From positions 124,001-188,000 of the forward strand of contig NZ_AUMA01000011.1 in assembly GCF_000422565.1 (NCBI RefSeq): DNA of 64,000 nt, written 5' to 3'. Below are positions 8,085 through 18,806 of this stretch, in pieces; the first letter of the stretch is position 1; the number at the start of each line of letters is the position of its first letter. Made by a program: the position numbers and the translations under genes. The notes under the pieces were generated by a model. It saw only the letters and a program-made list of their open reading frames with translations, was not told the origin of the DNA and did no database searches. The stretch is from Desulfovibrio aminophilus DSM 12254. Its GTDB lineage: Bacteria; Desulfobacterota; Desulfovibrionia; Desulfovibrionales; Desulfovibrionaceae.

Positions 8085-8656
8085 TCGGCCAGGGCGTCGA
8101 GCGCGACCAGAAGCAGGTCTGCGGCCCTGGCGAAGACCGGCGGCGGATCGGCGGCGGCCAGAGCCTCCCGGAAGCGTCCCAGCCAGGGGCGCATGACCTC
8201 GGCGGCGAAGCGCCCTGCTTCGGCTTCTCGGCCTTGGGCCAGGAGTCGCCGGAGATAGTCGAGTTCCACGCAGAGGTGGTCCGGGGGTTCGCCGGAGGCG
8301 GGCTCCAGGCCCTCGGCCTGTAGGAGGCGGCGCATCTCCTGGGCCGGGGGGCCCAGCACGCGGCGCGGGCCGCCGTCGTGGCAGGAATGATGGAGCGGGG
8401 CGGGGACGCCGTCCTTGGCGCTGATGAAAAGGGCCACGTGGACGGCGGCAAGCCTGTCGGCCTCGGCCGGGGTCAGGGGCACGGGAAACGCCTCGACCAG
8501 GGCCTGGAGCGGGGAGCCCAGACGCGGATCGTCGGACGCCGCCCGGGCCAGTTCCCGGAAGCCCCGGTCCAGATCCGGCCAGCGATCCGGGGCCGGGCCC
8601 CAGAACAGGGATTGCAGGCCTCCCAGCAGAGCGTCCAGGAAGACCGGGTCCGTCAT
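8081..8656 (-). CDS. TorD/DmsD family molybdoenzyme chaperone
   Basis: A 191-aa all-helical protein. TorD-family chaperones bind Tat signal peptides and help insert the molybdopterin cofactor before export. The family hallmark is visible in GEPPDHLCVELDYLRRLL at about residues 125-142, preceded by the conserved helix with PAQEMRRLLQAEGL. It is convergent with the rhodanese gene and divergent (33 bp) from the CsoR-family regulator; its client is most likely the Tat-dependent oxidoreductase encoded at 2784-4973. The frame remains open upstream to 8998 but crosses the regulator gene, so the ATG at 8656 is taken as start; its Shine-Dalgarno (GGGGG) is weak. Confidence 0.85.
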   Translation of the reverse strand: MTDPVFLDALLGGLQSLFWGPAPDRWPDLDRGFRELARAASDDPRLGSPLQALVEAFPVPLTPAEADRLAAVHVALFISAKDGVPAPLHHSCHDGGPRRVLGPPAQEMRRLLQAEGLEPASGEPPDHLCVELDYLRRLLAQGREAEAGRFAAEVMRPWLGRFREALAAADPPPVFARAADLLLVALDALAD

Positions 8657-8689
8657 GCGCGGCCCCCGTCGGTCGAAGCGGAGGAGGAA

Positions 8690-8962
8690 ATGAGCGGCGG
8701 CGTGAACGATTGCGAAAGCCTGCGCCAGGACGTGCTGGCCCGCATGCGGCGCATCGAGGGCCAGGTCCGGGGCGTGGCGGGCATGGTCGAGCAGGGCAAA
8801 CCGTGCGCCGAGATTCTCGTCCAGATGCGCGCCGTGCGCTCGGCCTTGCGCGCGGCCAACGGCGTGATCCTGCGGCGCGCCCTGCTGGACTGCTCCGGCG
8901 CCCTGGAGGACCGGGATCCCGAAAAGCTCATGCTGCTTCTCTCCGATTTCGTGGACTACTGA
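8690..8962 (+). CDS. CsoR-family repressor, CstR-like (persulfide-sensor type residues)
   Basis: A 90-aa DUF156/CsoR-family protein: RRIEGQVRGVAGMVEQGKPC is the family signature. Copper-sensing CsoR uses Cys-His-Cys; here C39 and C68 are kept with the canonical 29-residue spacing, but the His position four residues before C68 is Ala64. FrmR/RcnR N-terminal His ligands are also absent. Two conserved cysteines without His is the pattern of CstR, which senses persulfides and polysulfides. GGAGGAGG at 8680-8687 fixes the start. Divergent from the TorD-like gene and within the molybdoenzyme/rhodanese island, whose ATACCCC palindrome (2316-2332) is a plausible target. Assignment as CstR-like is inferred from residues and context. 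Confidence 0.85.
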   Translation: MSGGVNDCESLRQDVLARMRRIEGQVRGVAGMVEQGKPCAEILVQMRAVRSALRAANGVILRRALLDCSGALEDRDPEKLMLLLSDFVDY

Positions 8963-9124
8963 ACCGCCTTTGGTCCGTTTCACTTCTCTTACCCGCATAC
9001 CCCCTTCGGCTCAAGGCTGATCGACCCCGAAAAAAGCCTTTCCGGCTTGAGGTTTCCCGGCATCCGTCGTACATGGAAACGGATTCGAAACCGCGCGACG
9101 CGGGGGGCGTCGAAGGGAGGAACG

Positions 9125-10375
9125 ATGGCGGTGACGGCGCGTCTGGCCCTCTGTCTGGCCGTGGTCCTGCTGCTCGGGGCCTGCGGCCCCGCGCGCGAGG
9201 CCGCCCCGCGTCAGAACCGGACCCCCGGGGTCACGGACACCGAGATCGTGCTCGGCTCCTCCCTGGCCCTCAAGGGTCACGCCGGATTCCTCGGCACCCA
9301 GACCCTGCGCGGGGCCCTGGCCTACCTGAACGAGGTGAACGAGCAGGGAGGGGTTTTCGGCCGCGGGATTCGGGTCATCGCCTACGACGACTCCTACGAC
9401 CCGCCCCGCTGCTTGGCCAACACCCAGAAGCTCATCATCGACGACGACGTCTTCGCCCTGTTCTGCTATGTGGGAACCCCGACCACGGTGAAGATCATCC
9501 CCTTGGTGACCGAGGCGCGCATCCCCCTGGTGGGCATGTTCACCGGCGCCAACGCCCTGCGCGAGCCCTTCAACCGCTATCTGATCAACGTGCGCGCCTC
9601 CTACTACCAGGAAACCAAGAACGCCGTGAGCCATCTGGTCAAGGGACTGGGCCTGAAGCGCATCGCGGTCTTCTACCAGTACGACGCCTTCGGCTTCGAC
9701 GGGCTCACCGGCACGGAGCTGGCCCTCAAGGAGTTCGGCCTGGAGCCCGTGGCGCGCGGCTCCTACGTGCGGGGCTCCCTGGACGTGGAGGAGGGGCTTT
9801 CCCGGATCATCAACTCCGGGGCCGAGGCCGTGGTCATGATCGGCACCTACGAGCCCTGCGCCAAGTTCATCCATCTGGCGGCCGCGCGCGGCTTCAAGAC
9901 CATCTTCTACAGCGTCTCCTTCGTGGGGGCCGAGGAGCTGGCCAGCCGTCTGGCGGGCCTCGATGACGAGATCGTGATCATGTCCCAGGTGGTGCCTCCG
10001 CCCGAGGGCGTGGCGGGCACCCGGCCCGAGGACATGTCCGAGTACGTGCGCCTGCTGCGCAAGCATTTCCCCGGCGACCGGCCGAATTTCGTCGGGCTGG
10101 AGGGCTACGCCAACGCCCGCGTCCTGGTGGAGGGACTCAAGCGCGCCGGGCCCAGGCTCACCCGCGAGGGCTTTCTGGACGCCGTCGAGTCCATCCGCGA
10201 CTACAGCCTGGGACCGGGCATGTCGGTGTCCTTCGGGCCCGGCGGGCATCAGGGCATGGAGCGGGTCTATTTCACCCGGCTGGAGAAGGGCTCCTTCGTG
10301 CTGCTCCACGACTGGAGCGCCCTGGGCAAGGCCTTTCAGGCCGCCCGCTCCGGGGCTGCGGAGAGCGCGCCATGA
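9125..10375 (+). CDS. Periplasmic substrate-binding lipoprotein (Leu/Ile/Val-binding type)
   Basis: A 416-aa type I periplasmic binding protein (Peripla_BP_6) with a lipobox LLLGACG (Cys about residue 20). Typical segments are TDTEIVLGSSLALKGHAGFL near the N terminus and a C-terminal ligand-binding lobe. These proteins bind amino acids or small amides for ABC import, but no permease or ATPase gene is nearby. Instead the gene overlaps a histidine kinase gene by 4 nt (ATGA), so it is likely a sensory co-receptor. Start at 9125 after AGGGAGGA; the open frame to 9047 has no such site. The upstream gap from 8963 contains a weak hairpin (9034-9048) but no gene. Confidence 0.88.
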   Translation: MAVTARLALCLAVVLLLGACGPAREAAPRQNRTPGVTDTEIVLGSSLALKGHAGFLGTQTLRGALAYLNEVNEQGGVFGRGIRVIAYDDSYDPPRCLANTQKLIIDDDVFALFCYVGTPTTVKIIPLVTEARIPLVGMFTGANALREPFNRYLINVRASYYQETKNAVSHLVKGLGLKRIAVFYQYDAFGFDGLTGTELALKEFGLEPVARGSYVRGSLDVEEGLSRIINSGAEAVVMIGTYEPCAKFIHLAAARGFKTIFYSVSFVGAEELASRLAGLDDEIVIMSQVVPPPEGVAGTRPEDMSEYVRLLRKHFPGDRPNFVGLEGYANARVLVEGLKRAGPRLTREGFLDAVESIRDYSLGPGMSVSFGPGGHQGMERVYFTRLEKGSFVLLHDWSALGKAFQAARSGAAESAP

Positions 10376-12366
10376 AGACCCGCTTCGCGCGCATGAGCCT
10401 GAAGAACAAGATCCGCTTCTCGATCCTGGCCGGGATCGTGGCGGTGAGCGTGGCCGTGGCCCTGCTCACGCGCTGGATTCTCGTCTCCTCGCTCACCGGC
10501 GAACTGATCCTGCGCGGCAGCGCCATCGCCCATTCCGTGGCCGAGCGCGGCGGGGCCTTCGTCCTGGACAAGGACACCCCCAAGCTTCTGAGCCTGATCT
10601 TCGACGAGGCCAAGCTCATGGAGCGCGACCGGCTGGTGGCCTACATTTTCGTCGTCGGCCAGCATGGTGACGTTCTGGCCCACACCTTCACCCGATCCTT
10701 TCCCGGGGAGCTTGAAAAGGTACGCGGGCTGACCCCGGAGGACGGCCGGATGGTGAGCGACGTCTTCCTGGACGACCGCGAGGTTTCGGACATCGCGGTG
10801 CCCATCAAGGAGGGCCTTTATCGCATCGGCACTGTGCACGTGGGCCTGTCCCAGGACCACATCGACCGGCTGGTGGCCAAGCTGCGGATCACTTTCCTGG
10901 GGTTCATCTCGCTGATCATCCTTCTCCTCTTCTTCATTTCTTCCCGCCTGTCGCGCAACATCACCAAGCCCCTGACCCGACTCACGCGCATCTCCGACGA
11001 ATTGTCCCGGGGCAACTTCGACATCACCCTGGATCTGGCGGGCCAGGAGGAGGGCTGGAATCCTTCGTCCTGCCCGGCCTATGCGAACACGGACCTGCCC
11101 TGCTGGAACCTGGACGAGACCGGAACCGCCGAGCGGCCCCAGGATCCGGAGAGCTTACACACCTGCCGCCAGTGCTCCTTCTACCGCAAGCGCGAGGGCG
11201 ACGAGGTGGTCCAACTGGCCGACTCCTTCCGCAACATGGTCTGGAGCATCAAGCTCTACCGGCGGCGGCTCTCGGAGTCCGAGGACAAATACCGCTCCCT
11301 GTTCGACGCGGGACCGGACCCGGTCTTCGTGGTGGATCTGGCCGAAGGGACGATCATCGACGCCAACCCCCGGGCCCTGGACCTGTACGGCTATCCCAAG
11401 CAGGAACTGATCGGGAAGTCCTTCCTGGATCTGGGCCCGGAGAGCAACCGCGAGTTCCTGGCCCAGTTCCGCGCCTCCGGGGCGCCCTCCGGCGGCTGCG
11501 TCTACCGGCCCAAGATGATCCACTACCGCAAGGGCTCCCAGCCCTTCTACGTCAACGTCCACGCCTGTCCCACGGCCTACCGGGGGCGCAACGCGGTGAT
11601 CCTGGCCGTCACCGACGTGACCGAGATGATGGAGAAGGACGCCCAGCTCATCCAGGCCAGCAAGATGAAGTCCCTGGGCGAGATGAGCGCGGGCATCGCC
11701 CATGAGCTGAACCAGCCCTTGAACGCCATCAAGATGGGCAGTGAATTCTTCCTGCTCATGGCCGAACGCGACCTGGAAGTCTCCCGGGAACAGTTCGCGG
11801 AGGTGGCCCGGGAGATCAGCCTCCAGGTGGACCGCGCCGCCGAAATCATCCAGACCCTGCGCTCGTTCGGCCGCAAGGCCGAGCTGGTGCGCGAACGCTT
11901 GGACCCCAACGTCCCGGTTCGGGCGGTGCTGGGACTGGTGGGCCGTCAGTTCGAGCTGGACAGCGTGCGCTTCGAACTGGACCTGGACGACGACCTGCCG
12001 CCGATCATGGCCCAGAGCAACCGGCTTCAGCAGGTCTTTTTCAACCTCGTGACCAACGCCCGGGACGCCATGAACGAGCGCGCCGCGGCTGAGGGGCCGT
12101 CCTTCCGCAAGGTTCTCCGGCTCTCCTCGCGCCTGGAGGGAAACCGCGTGGTCATCGAGGTGGAGGACAACGGCCCGGGCATCCCCGAGGACTTCCGGGA
12201 AAAGATCTTCGAGCCCTTCTTCACCACCAAGGAAGCTGGGCAGGGCATGGGACTGGGTTTGGCCATCAGCTACGGCATCGTGCGCGACTATGGGGGGGAC
12301 ATCCGCATTCAGGTCCGCCCGGGAGAGGGAACGGTCTTCAGCGTCAGCTTCCCGGCGCGGCCCTGA
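10372..12366 (+). CDS. Membrane histidine kinase with HAMP, Cys/CW insert and PAS domain
   Basis: A 664-aa sensor kinase. Order: membrane helix about 18-38, periplasmic sensor about 39-165, second helix about 175-193, HAMP, then a cysteine-rich insert with C234, C244-W245, C265 and C268, PAS domain about 305-420, HisKA with phospho-acceptor H444 in [11 protein letters not shown], and HATPase (N box [11 protein letters not shown] boxes DNGPGIP and [11 protein letters not shown]). The insert resembles the two-CW Cys motif found in Desulfovibrio sensor proteins and could bind a metal, haem or FeS centre or act as a thiol switch. The gene is coupled to the binding protein upstream and followed at 18 nt by its likely partner regulator. 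Confidence 0.92.
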   Translation: MKTRFARMSLKNKIRFSILAGIVAVSVAVALLTRWILVSSLTGELILRGSAIAHSVAERGGAFVLDKDTPKLLSLIFDEAKLMERDRLVAYIFVVGQHGDVLAHTFTRSFPGELEKVRGLTPEDGRMVSDVFLDDREVSDIAVPIKEGLYRIGTVHVGLSQDHIDRLVAKLRITFLGFISLIILLLFFISSRLSRNITKPLTRLTRISDELSRGNFDITLDLAGQEEGWNPSSCPAYANTDLPCWNLDETGTAERPQDPESLHTCRQCSFYRKREGDEVVQLADSFRNMVWSIKLYRRRLSESEDKYRSLFDAGPDPVFVVDLAEGTIIDANPRALDLYGYPKQELIGKSFLDLGPESNREFLAQFRASGAPSGGCVYRPKMIHYRKGSQPFYVNVHACPTAYRGRNAVILAVTDVTEMMEKDAQLIQASKMKSLGEMSAGIAHELNQPLNAIKMGSEFFLLMAERDLEVSREQFAEVAREISLQVDRAAEIIQTLRSFGRKAELVRERLDPNVPVRAVLGLVGRQFELDSVRFELDLDDDLPPIMAQSNRLQQVFFNLVTNARDAMNERAAAEGPSFRKVLRLSSRLEGNRVVIEVEDNGPGIPEDFREKIFEPFFTTKEAGQGMGLGLAISYGIVRDYGGDIRIQVRPGEGTVFSVSFPARP

Positions 12367-12384
12367 AACAAGGACGGAAGAGGC

Positions 12385-13125
12385 ATGGACAAGGACAAGA
12401 CGGTTCTGCTCATCGACGACGAGAAACCCACGCTGCACATGTTCCGGCTCATGCTCGGAGTCTACGGCTACGGCGTGCTCACCGCCGAGGACGGCGAGGA
12501 GGGCGTGGAGATCTTCGCGGCCAACCGTCCGGCCCTGGTCATGACGGACATCAAGATGCCCGGCCTGGACGGCATCGAGGTGCTCAAGCGCATCAAGGCC
12601 CTGGACCACCGCACCGAGGTCATCGTCATCACCGGCCACGGCGACATGGACTTGGCCATCGAGGCCCTCAACCTGGACGCCACGGACTTCATCAACAAGC
12701 CGGTGCACCGGCACGCCCTGGAGCAGGCTCTGAAGCGTGCCGAGGCGCGCATCGCCCTGACCCGCAGCCGCGAACGGGAAATCATCGTGCAGGATACGGA
12801 AGAGGCCGCCGTCATTCGTTTCCAGGGTAACGTGACCTCGCACTGCGAGCCGTTTCTCCAGGAGGCCTACGCCAAGGCCACGGCCTTGGGAAGGCCGCTT
12901 CTGGTGCTGCACTTCGAGGACTCGGCTTCGATCAACGGGGCGGGCATCTCCTGTCTGACCCAGGTGGTGGGCATGGCCCGGGCCGCCGGAATACGGCTGG
13001 CCGTGTGCGGGGTGTCGGGGAATTTCCGTCAGGTGTTCGAAGCCGTGGGCATCGCCGGGCCCTCGGATTTCCACGAGGACGTGGAGGAGGCCTTGGCCGC
13101 CGCGCGTCCGGTCCCTCCGGCCTGA
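12385..13125 (+). CDS. Response regulator with receiver plus STAS output domain
   Basis: A 246-aa protein: receiver domain about 5-120 (phospho-acceptor Asp in VMTDIKMPG, Lys in INKPVHRH) joined to a STAS-like domain about 140-240 (VIRFQGNVTS, LVLHFEDSASINGAGISCL). STAS domains act in anti-anti-sigma partner switching and similar protein contacts. No DNA-binding domain is present, so output is through protein binding. The Ser/Thr position used in SpoIIAA (D-S-S/T) appears here as EDSASINGAG. Probably phosphorylated by the kinase 18 nt upstream. Its 3' end overlaps the transposase-like gene on the other strand by 97 bp. Confidence 0.88.
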   Translation: MDKDKTVLLIDDEKPTLHMFRLMLGVYGYGVLTAEDGEEGVEIFAANRPALVMTDIKMPGLDGIEVLKRIKALDHRTEVIVITGHGDMDLAIEALNLDATDFINKPVHRHALEQALKRAEARIALTRSREREIIVQDTEEAAVIRFQGNVTSHCEPFLQEAYAKATALGRPLLVLHFEDSASINGAGISCLTQVVGMARAAGIRLAVCGVSGNFRQVFEAVGIAGPSDFHEDVEEALAAARPVPPA

Positions 13126-14012
13126 GACCCGGCGGCGGGCAGGTCCGGCATGAGCGCGCAGAGGGCCTCAAGGAAGAGACGGCAGAGATCCTGGTCGCGC
13201 CGGTTGTAGCGGAATTCCAACTCCTTGAGATAGAGCGGGAAGCGCTGGGGCGAGAGCCCCTTGTAGCGCTTGATGCGCTCCTGGGCGAAGGTCCAGAAGG
13301 CGTGTTGCTCGGCGTCCACGTAGGGAATCCGGTCGTAGTTGCTGATGTAGCGCAGGGGCAGGGCTTCGTCGGCGCAGAAGACCAGGGCGTGGTAACGGCG
13401 GTAGCGGTCCGTGTAGATGATGTTGTTCATGCGGATGAGCTTGAGCTGGAAATTGGCGTGGAAGTGGAACACGGTTTCGGCCTCGATTTCCGGAACGAGG
13501 TCCACGAAGACCAGACCCCCCTCCTCGATGAGCCCGAAGACCGGCACGCGCCCCGGCGGCAGGTCGCCCGGCTGGCCCGTGAGCTTGCGGCCCTGGATGC
13601 ACTCGCCCAGGCCGGTGGCCGGGCCCAGCAGGAGCCGGGCGTCCAGGGCCTGGACCAGCAGGGCGTAGCGCAGGGCGGTCAGGGCCTTGTAGGTGGCGTT
13701 GTAGGAGGCTCCGATCTCTTTTGCGATGCCGTGGGCCGTGGCCTCGTTCGCGAACAGATCGGCCAGTCGCAGCCATTGGCGGCAGGATAGCCCTCCGTTG
13801 TTGATCCAACGTCCGGTGAACTCCTGAAAGGTGTAGCGGCAGCCGCCGCAGCGCAGGCGGCCCTCGGCCAGATGATAGACGCGGCGGTCGTTGCAGCGCG
13901 GGCAGAAAGGCACCCCGTCGGGGTGGCAGAGCCCGCGCAGCAGGGCCTCCGCCGCCTCTTCCGAGGCCGAGGCCCGCGCCACGTCGGGGGACGAGGGGAG
14001 CCGCGCCGCCAT
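13029..14012 (-). CDS. IS1595/ISXO2-like transposase homologue, probably domesticated
   Basis: A 327-aa protein. An N-terminal zinc ribbon (CPRC...CGGC, about 37-60) is followed by a DDE-like domain typical of IS1016/ISXO2 transposases, ending in the conserved FPLYLKELEFRYNRRDQ. By eye the catalytic triad is eroded: the usual DE-T/S is GEC in GECIQGRK, the second Asp is kept (YTDRYRRY), and the Glu before FW is His (HAFW). No terminal inverted repeats or target duplications were seen. The gene starts 9 nt after the fdhE stop with a GGGACGGGA site, so it appears to be cotranscribed. Its 3' end overlaps the convergent receiver-STAS gene by 97 bp. Function unknown. Confidence 0.8.
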   Translation of the reverse strand: MAARLPSSPDVARASASEEAAEALLRGLCHPDGVPFCPRCNDRRVYHLAEGRLRCGGCRYTFQEFTGRWINNGGLSCRQWLRLADLFANEATAHGIAKEIGASYNATYKALTALRYALLVQALDARLLLGPATGLGECIQGRKLTGQPGDLPPGRVPVFGLIEEGGLVFVDLVPEIEAETVFHFHANFQLKLIRMNNIIYTDRYRRYHALVFCADEALPLRYISNYDRIPYVDAEQHAFWTFAQERIKRYKGLSPQRFPLYLKELEFRYNRRDQDLCRLFLEALCALMPDLPAAGSQAGGTGRAAAKASSTSSWKSEGPAMPTASNT

Positions 14013-14021
14013 GTCCCGTCC

Positions 14022-14909
14022 CTAGAAGCCCCAGGCCGAGAGCGTGGGACGCCGGAAGCCCTGTTTCTGGGCCAGATAGTCCAGGGGCAGGGACTCCAGA
14101 TCGTCGAGCACCGGCACGGACGGACGGTCCATTTCCCGGAAATCGGCCGTCTTCATGTACGAGCGGCAGGAATCGCAGACCTCCACCCGATAACCGGGGA
14201 TTTCCTGGACCGTGAAGGAGCGTGAGCCCTGCGGGTCGGCGTGGTCGCAGAAGGGGCAGGCCAGACGCCGGACGCGGTAGGAGGTGCGGCAGAAGGAGCA
14301 GGTGACTTGGCGTCGGCCTTCCTTGCCTTCGAGATTCGAGATGAGGGGCAGGCTGCCGCAGACCGGGCAATGGCCGTGCTGCCGGGGCGTCTCCAGGTCG
14401 AGGCCCTCGGCCAGCCGGGCGGCCGCGGCCGCGAGGCCCGGAGTGAGCGCCGCCTGGACCAGGAAGTTCAGCACACGAGGGGCGTTGGGCGTGCGCTGCC
14501 CGAAGGCGGCGAACCATGCGTCGTCGCCGCTCAGGAAGGCGTCCAGGGCCTGTTCCAGGTCCAGTTCCCCGGATTCCCGGGCCGTGCGGACGACCCCGGC
14601 GGCCTCTTCCAGGTCGCCGCCCAGTTCCGTGAGCAGATTCAGGAATTCCTCGAACAGGACGCGGGCCAGATCGCGGTCGACCGGGAAGGATTCCCGGGCC
14701 AGGAGAGGCCGTCCCTGGAGGTTTTCCTCGGGCGAGGTCAGGACGGCCGGGTCCGGGACTTCGAAGCGGGCCGCGGCTTGGGCTTCGCCCTGACGGCGGG
14801 CCACCCCGCCCACCAGGCGTACCAGCTCGGGGGGAAGGTATTCGTTCTCCCGCAGTTGGCCGAGCTTTTTTTCCAACCCTGCCACGATGTCTTTCGGGTC
14901 GGTCGTCAT
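14022..14909 (-). CDS. fdhE: Formate dehydrogenase accessory protein FdhE
   Basis: A 295-aa FdhE. The family is needed for formate dehydrogenase maturation and binds iron through rubredoxin-like cysteine knuckles. Four CxxC pairs are visible: CPVC, CSFC, CPFC and CDSC between about residues 185 and 270. The start at 14909 (MTTDPKD) follows AAGGGGG by 5 nt and is preferred to an in-frame ATG at 14930. It lies between fdhD (upstream, same strand, 114 nt away) and the transposase-like gene. No formate dehydrogenase structural genes are within the window; FdhE may serve those elsewhere, or conceivably the Tat-exported molybdoenzyme at 2784-4973. Confidence 0.93.
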   Translation of the reverse strand: MTTDPKDIVAGLEKKLGQLRENEYLPPELVRLVGGVARRQGEAQAAARFEVPDPAVLTSPEENLQGRPLLARESFPVDRDLARVLFEEFLNLLTELGGDLEEAAGVVRTARESGELDLEQALDAFLSGDDAWFAAFGQRTPNAPRVLNFLVQAALTPGLAAAAARLAEGLDLETPRQHGHCPVCGSLPLISNLEGKEGRRQVTCSFCRTSYRVRRLACPFCDHADPQGSRSFTVQEIPGYRVEVCDSCRSYMKTADFREMDRPSVPVLDDLESLPLDYLAQKQGFRRPTLSAWGF

Positions 14910-15023
14910 TGTTCCCCCTTGGTAGGACATGGTCTTTCAGCTTAAGCGCAATCCGGTTCGGAAACAAATCTCCGCCTATTGCGCATGTTTTGGCACCAAA
15001 CGGAATGGGAACAAAGGAGGGCG

Positions 15024-15809
15024 CTAGAGTCCGGCGATCCGTCCGGCGGCGTTGTAGACCCAGAGCCCGTCGTCCTGAATGTTGCCCACCAGGGTGATGC
15101 CGATCTCCCGGGCCAGCTCCACGGAGAAACGGGTGGCCACGGCCGTGGAGGCCAGCACCGGGACGCCGATGCGCGCGGCCTTGAGCAGGATCTCGGAGGC
15201 CACGCGGCCGGTGGAGACGATCATCTTGTCCTGGGTGGGAATGCCCTCCAGGAAACATTGACCCACGATCATGTCGATGGCGTTGTGCCGTCCGATGTCC
15301 TCTCGAAAGATGAGCATCTCGTCCGGGGTGCAGAGGGACGAATTGTGGCAGCCGCGCGTGCGGGAGTAGAGGGTGGAACGCGCGTGCAGCTCGGCGGCCA
15401 GACGCAGGAGTTGTTCCGGGCTCACGCGCAGGGGGGCGTCGATGCGCCGTCGGGACACGGTGGCCACGTTGCGGTCGAAGTTGGTGCCCTTGCCGCAGCC
15501 GGAGGTGATGGAACGTTGGATGGTTCGGCCCTCCAGGGGGTCGTGGCGTGTCTCCACCTCGGCCAGGATGCGGTCCCCCCGGTCCTCGATGCGCACGCCT
15601 TTGAGCTGGCTCGGGTCGGTGATCAGAGCGTCGGATTTGCAGAAGCCCACGGCCAGGTATTCCGGGTGTTTCGCCGTGCAGAGCAGGGTGACCACCTCGC
15701 GGCCGTTGAGCAGGATGGTCAGAGGCGCCTCGCGGATGGCCTCGATGCGTTCGCGTCGAAAGCCGTGCGGTCCGAAGGCGTCGATCTCGTATTCGTAAGC
15801 GTCGGGCAT
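15024..15809 (-). CDS. fdhD: Formate dehydrogenase sulfurtransferase FdhD
   Basis: A 261-aa FdhD. The protein passes sulfur from a cysteine desulfurase to the Mo-bis-MGD cofactor, a step required for formate dehydrogenase activity. Conserved family stretches are seen: LLCTAKHPEYLAVGFC, SGCGKGTNFD, RGCHNSSLCTP, EDIGRHNAIDMIVGQ and STGRVASEILLKAA. The E. coli CxxC loop is represented here by a single Cys in TSGCGKG, as in many other FdhDs. The start at 15809 has GGGGAG upstream. It precedes fdhE on the same strand, and together they form the formate dehydrogenase maturation pair. Confidence 0.95.
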   Translation of the reverse strand: MPDAYEYEIDAFGPHGFRRERIEAIREAPLTILLNGREVVTLLCTAKHPEYLAVGFCKSDALITDPSQLKGVRIEDRGDRILAEVETRHDPLEGRTIQRSITSGCGKGTNFDRNVATVSRRRIDAPLRVSPEQLLRLAAELHARSTLYSRTRGCHNSSLCTPDEMLIFREDIGRHNAIDMIVGQCFLEGIPTQDKMIVSTGRVASEILLKAARIGVPVLASTAVATRFSVELAREIGITLVGNIQDDGLWVYNAAGRIAGL

Positions 15810-15875
15810 GGCGGACTCCCCTGGTGTCCCGCGAAGATAGCGGAAATGCCGCCGCGGATGCAACGCCTTCCGGGG

Positions 15876-18505
<2,630 letters not shown>

Positions 18506-18521
<16 letters not shown>

Positions 18522-18625
18522 GACCGAGGGCCTTGGGCGTTGCGGGATGCGCTCGAGGGGCCCGGAGGAGTCTCCTCCTCCCGGAGCCCGCGGAGGGCGC
18601 GGCGCATGGCGTTTCTGCTCTTCAT
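18506..18625 (-). CDS. Possible 39-aa leader ORF overlapping the hybrid kinase start
   Basis: A short Arg/Glu/Ser-rich reading frame (begins MKSRNAMRRALRGLREEE) has a plausible Shine-Dalgarno (AGAGGA) about 7 nt before its ATG at 18625. Its stop falls 14 nt past the predicted kinase ATG (18521), the arrangement expected for translational coupling. No homology is recognised. It may equally be chance in GC-rich DNA. Confidence 0.3.
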
Positions 18626-18744
18626 GGCGCAGTCCTCTGGGAGTTCCCCGGCCGCAGGGTGTTCCGGCGTCCGCTGTGTGCTGTGTAAGATATTGTTCCT
18701 GAAAAAAGAAGGCCCTCCATCCCGCAAATGCCGCCATCCGGGCC

Positions 18745-18782
18745 AAAAAAAGACGGGCCCCCGGAGCGTCCGGAAGCCCGTC
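18745..18782 (-). terminator. Rho-independent terminator after the TauE operon
   Basis: Read on the minus strand: GACGGGC (18782-18776) pairs with GCCCGTC (18758-18752), extended internally by a TTCCGGA/TCCGGGG near-pairing, followed directly by seven Ts (18751-18745). It starts 24 nt beyond the stop of the two-helix membrane protein, ending the TauE operon. Confidence 0.9.
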
Positions 18783-18806
18783 CATGGAGGCGCGTTGCAG
18801 GTACGC

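Noticed and set aside
8378-8689. Upstream extension of the CsoR-family frame
   Set aside because: This part is antisense to the TorD-like gene and shows no homology; the ATG at 8690 with GGAGGAGG is clearly the start.
8996-9008. CATACCCCC stretch after the CsoR-family gene as a second operator
   Set aside because: The matching GGGGTA half is absent, so there is no palindrome; probably chance.
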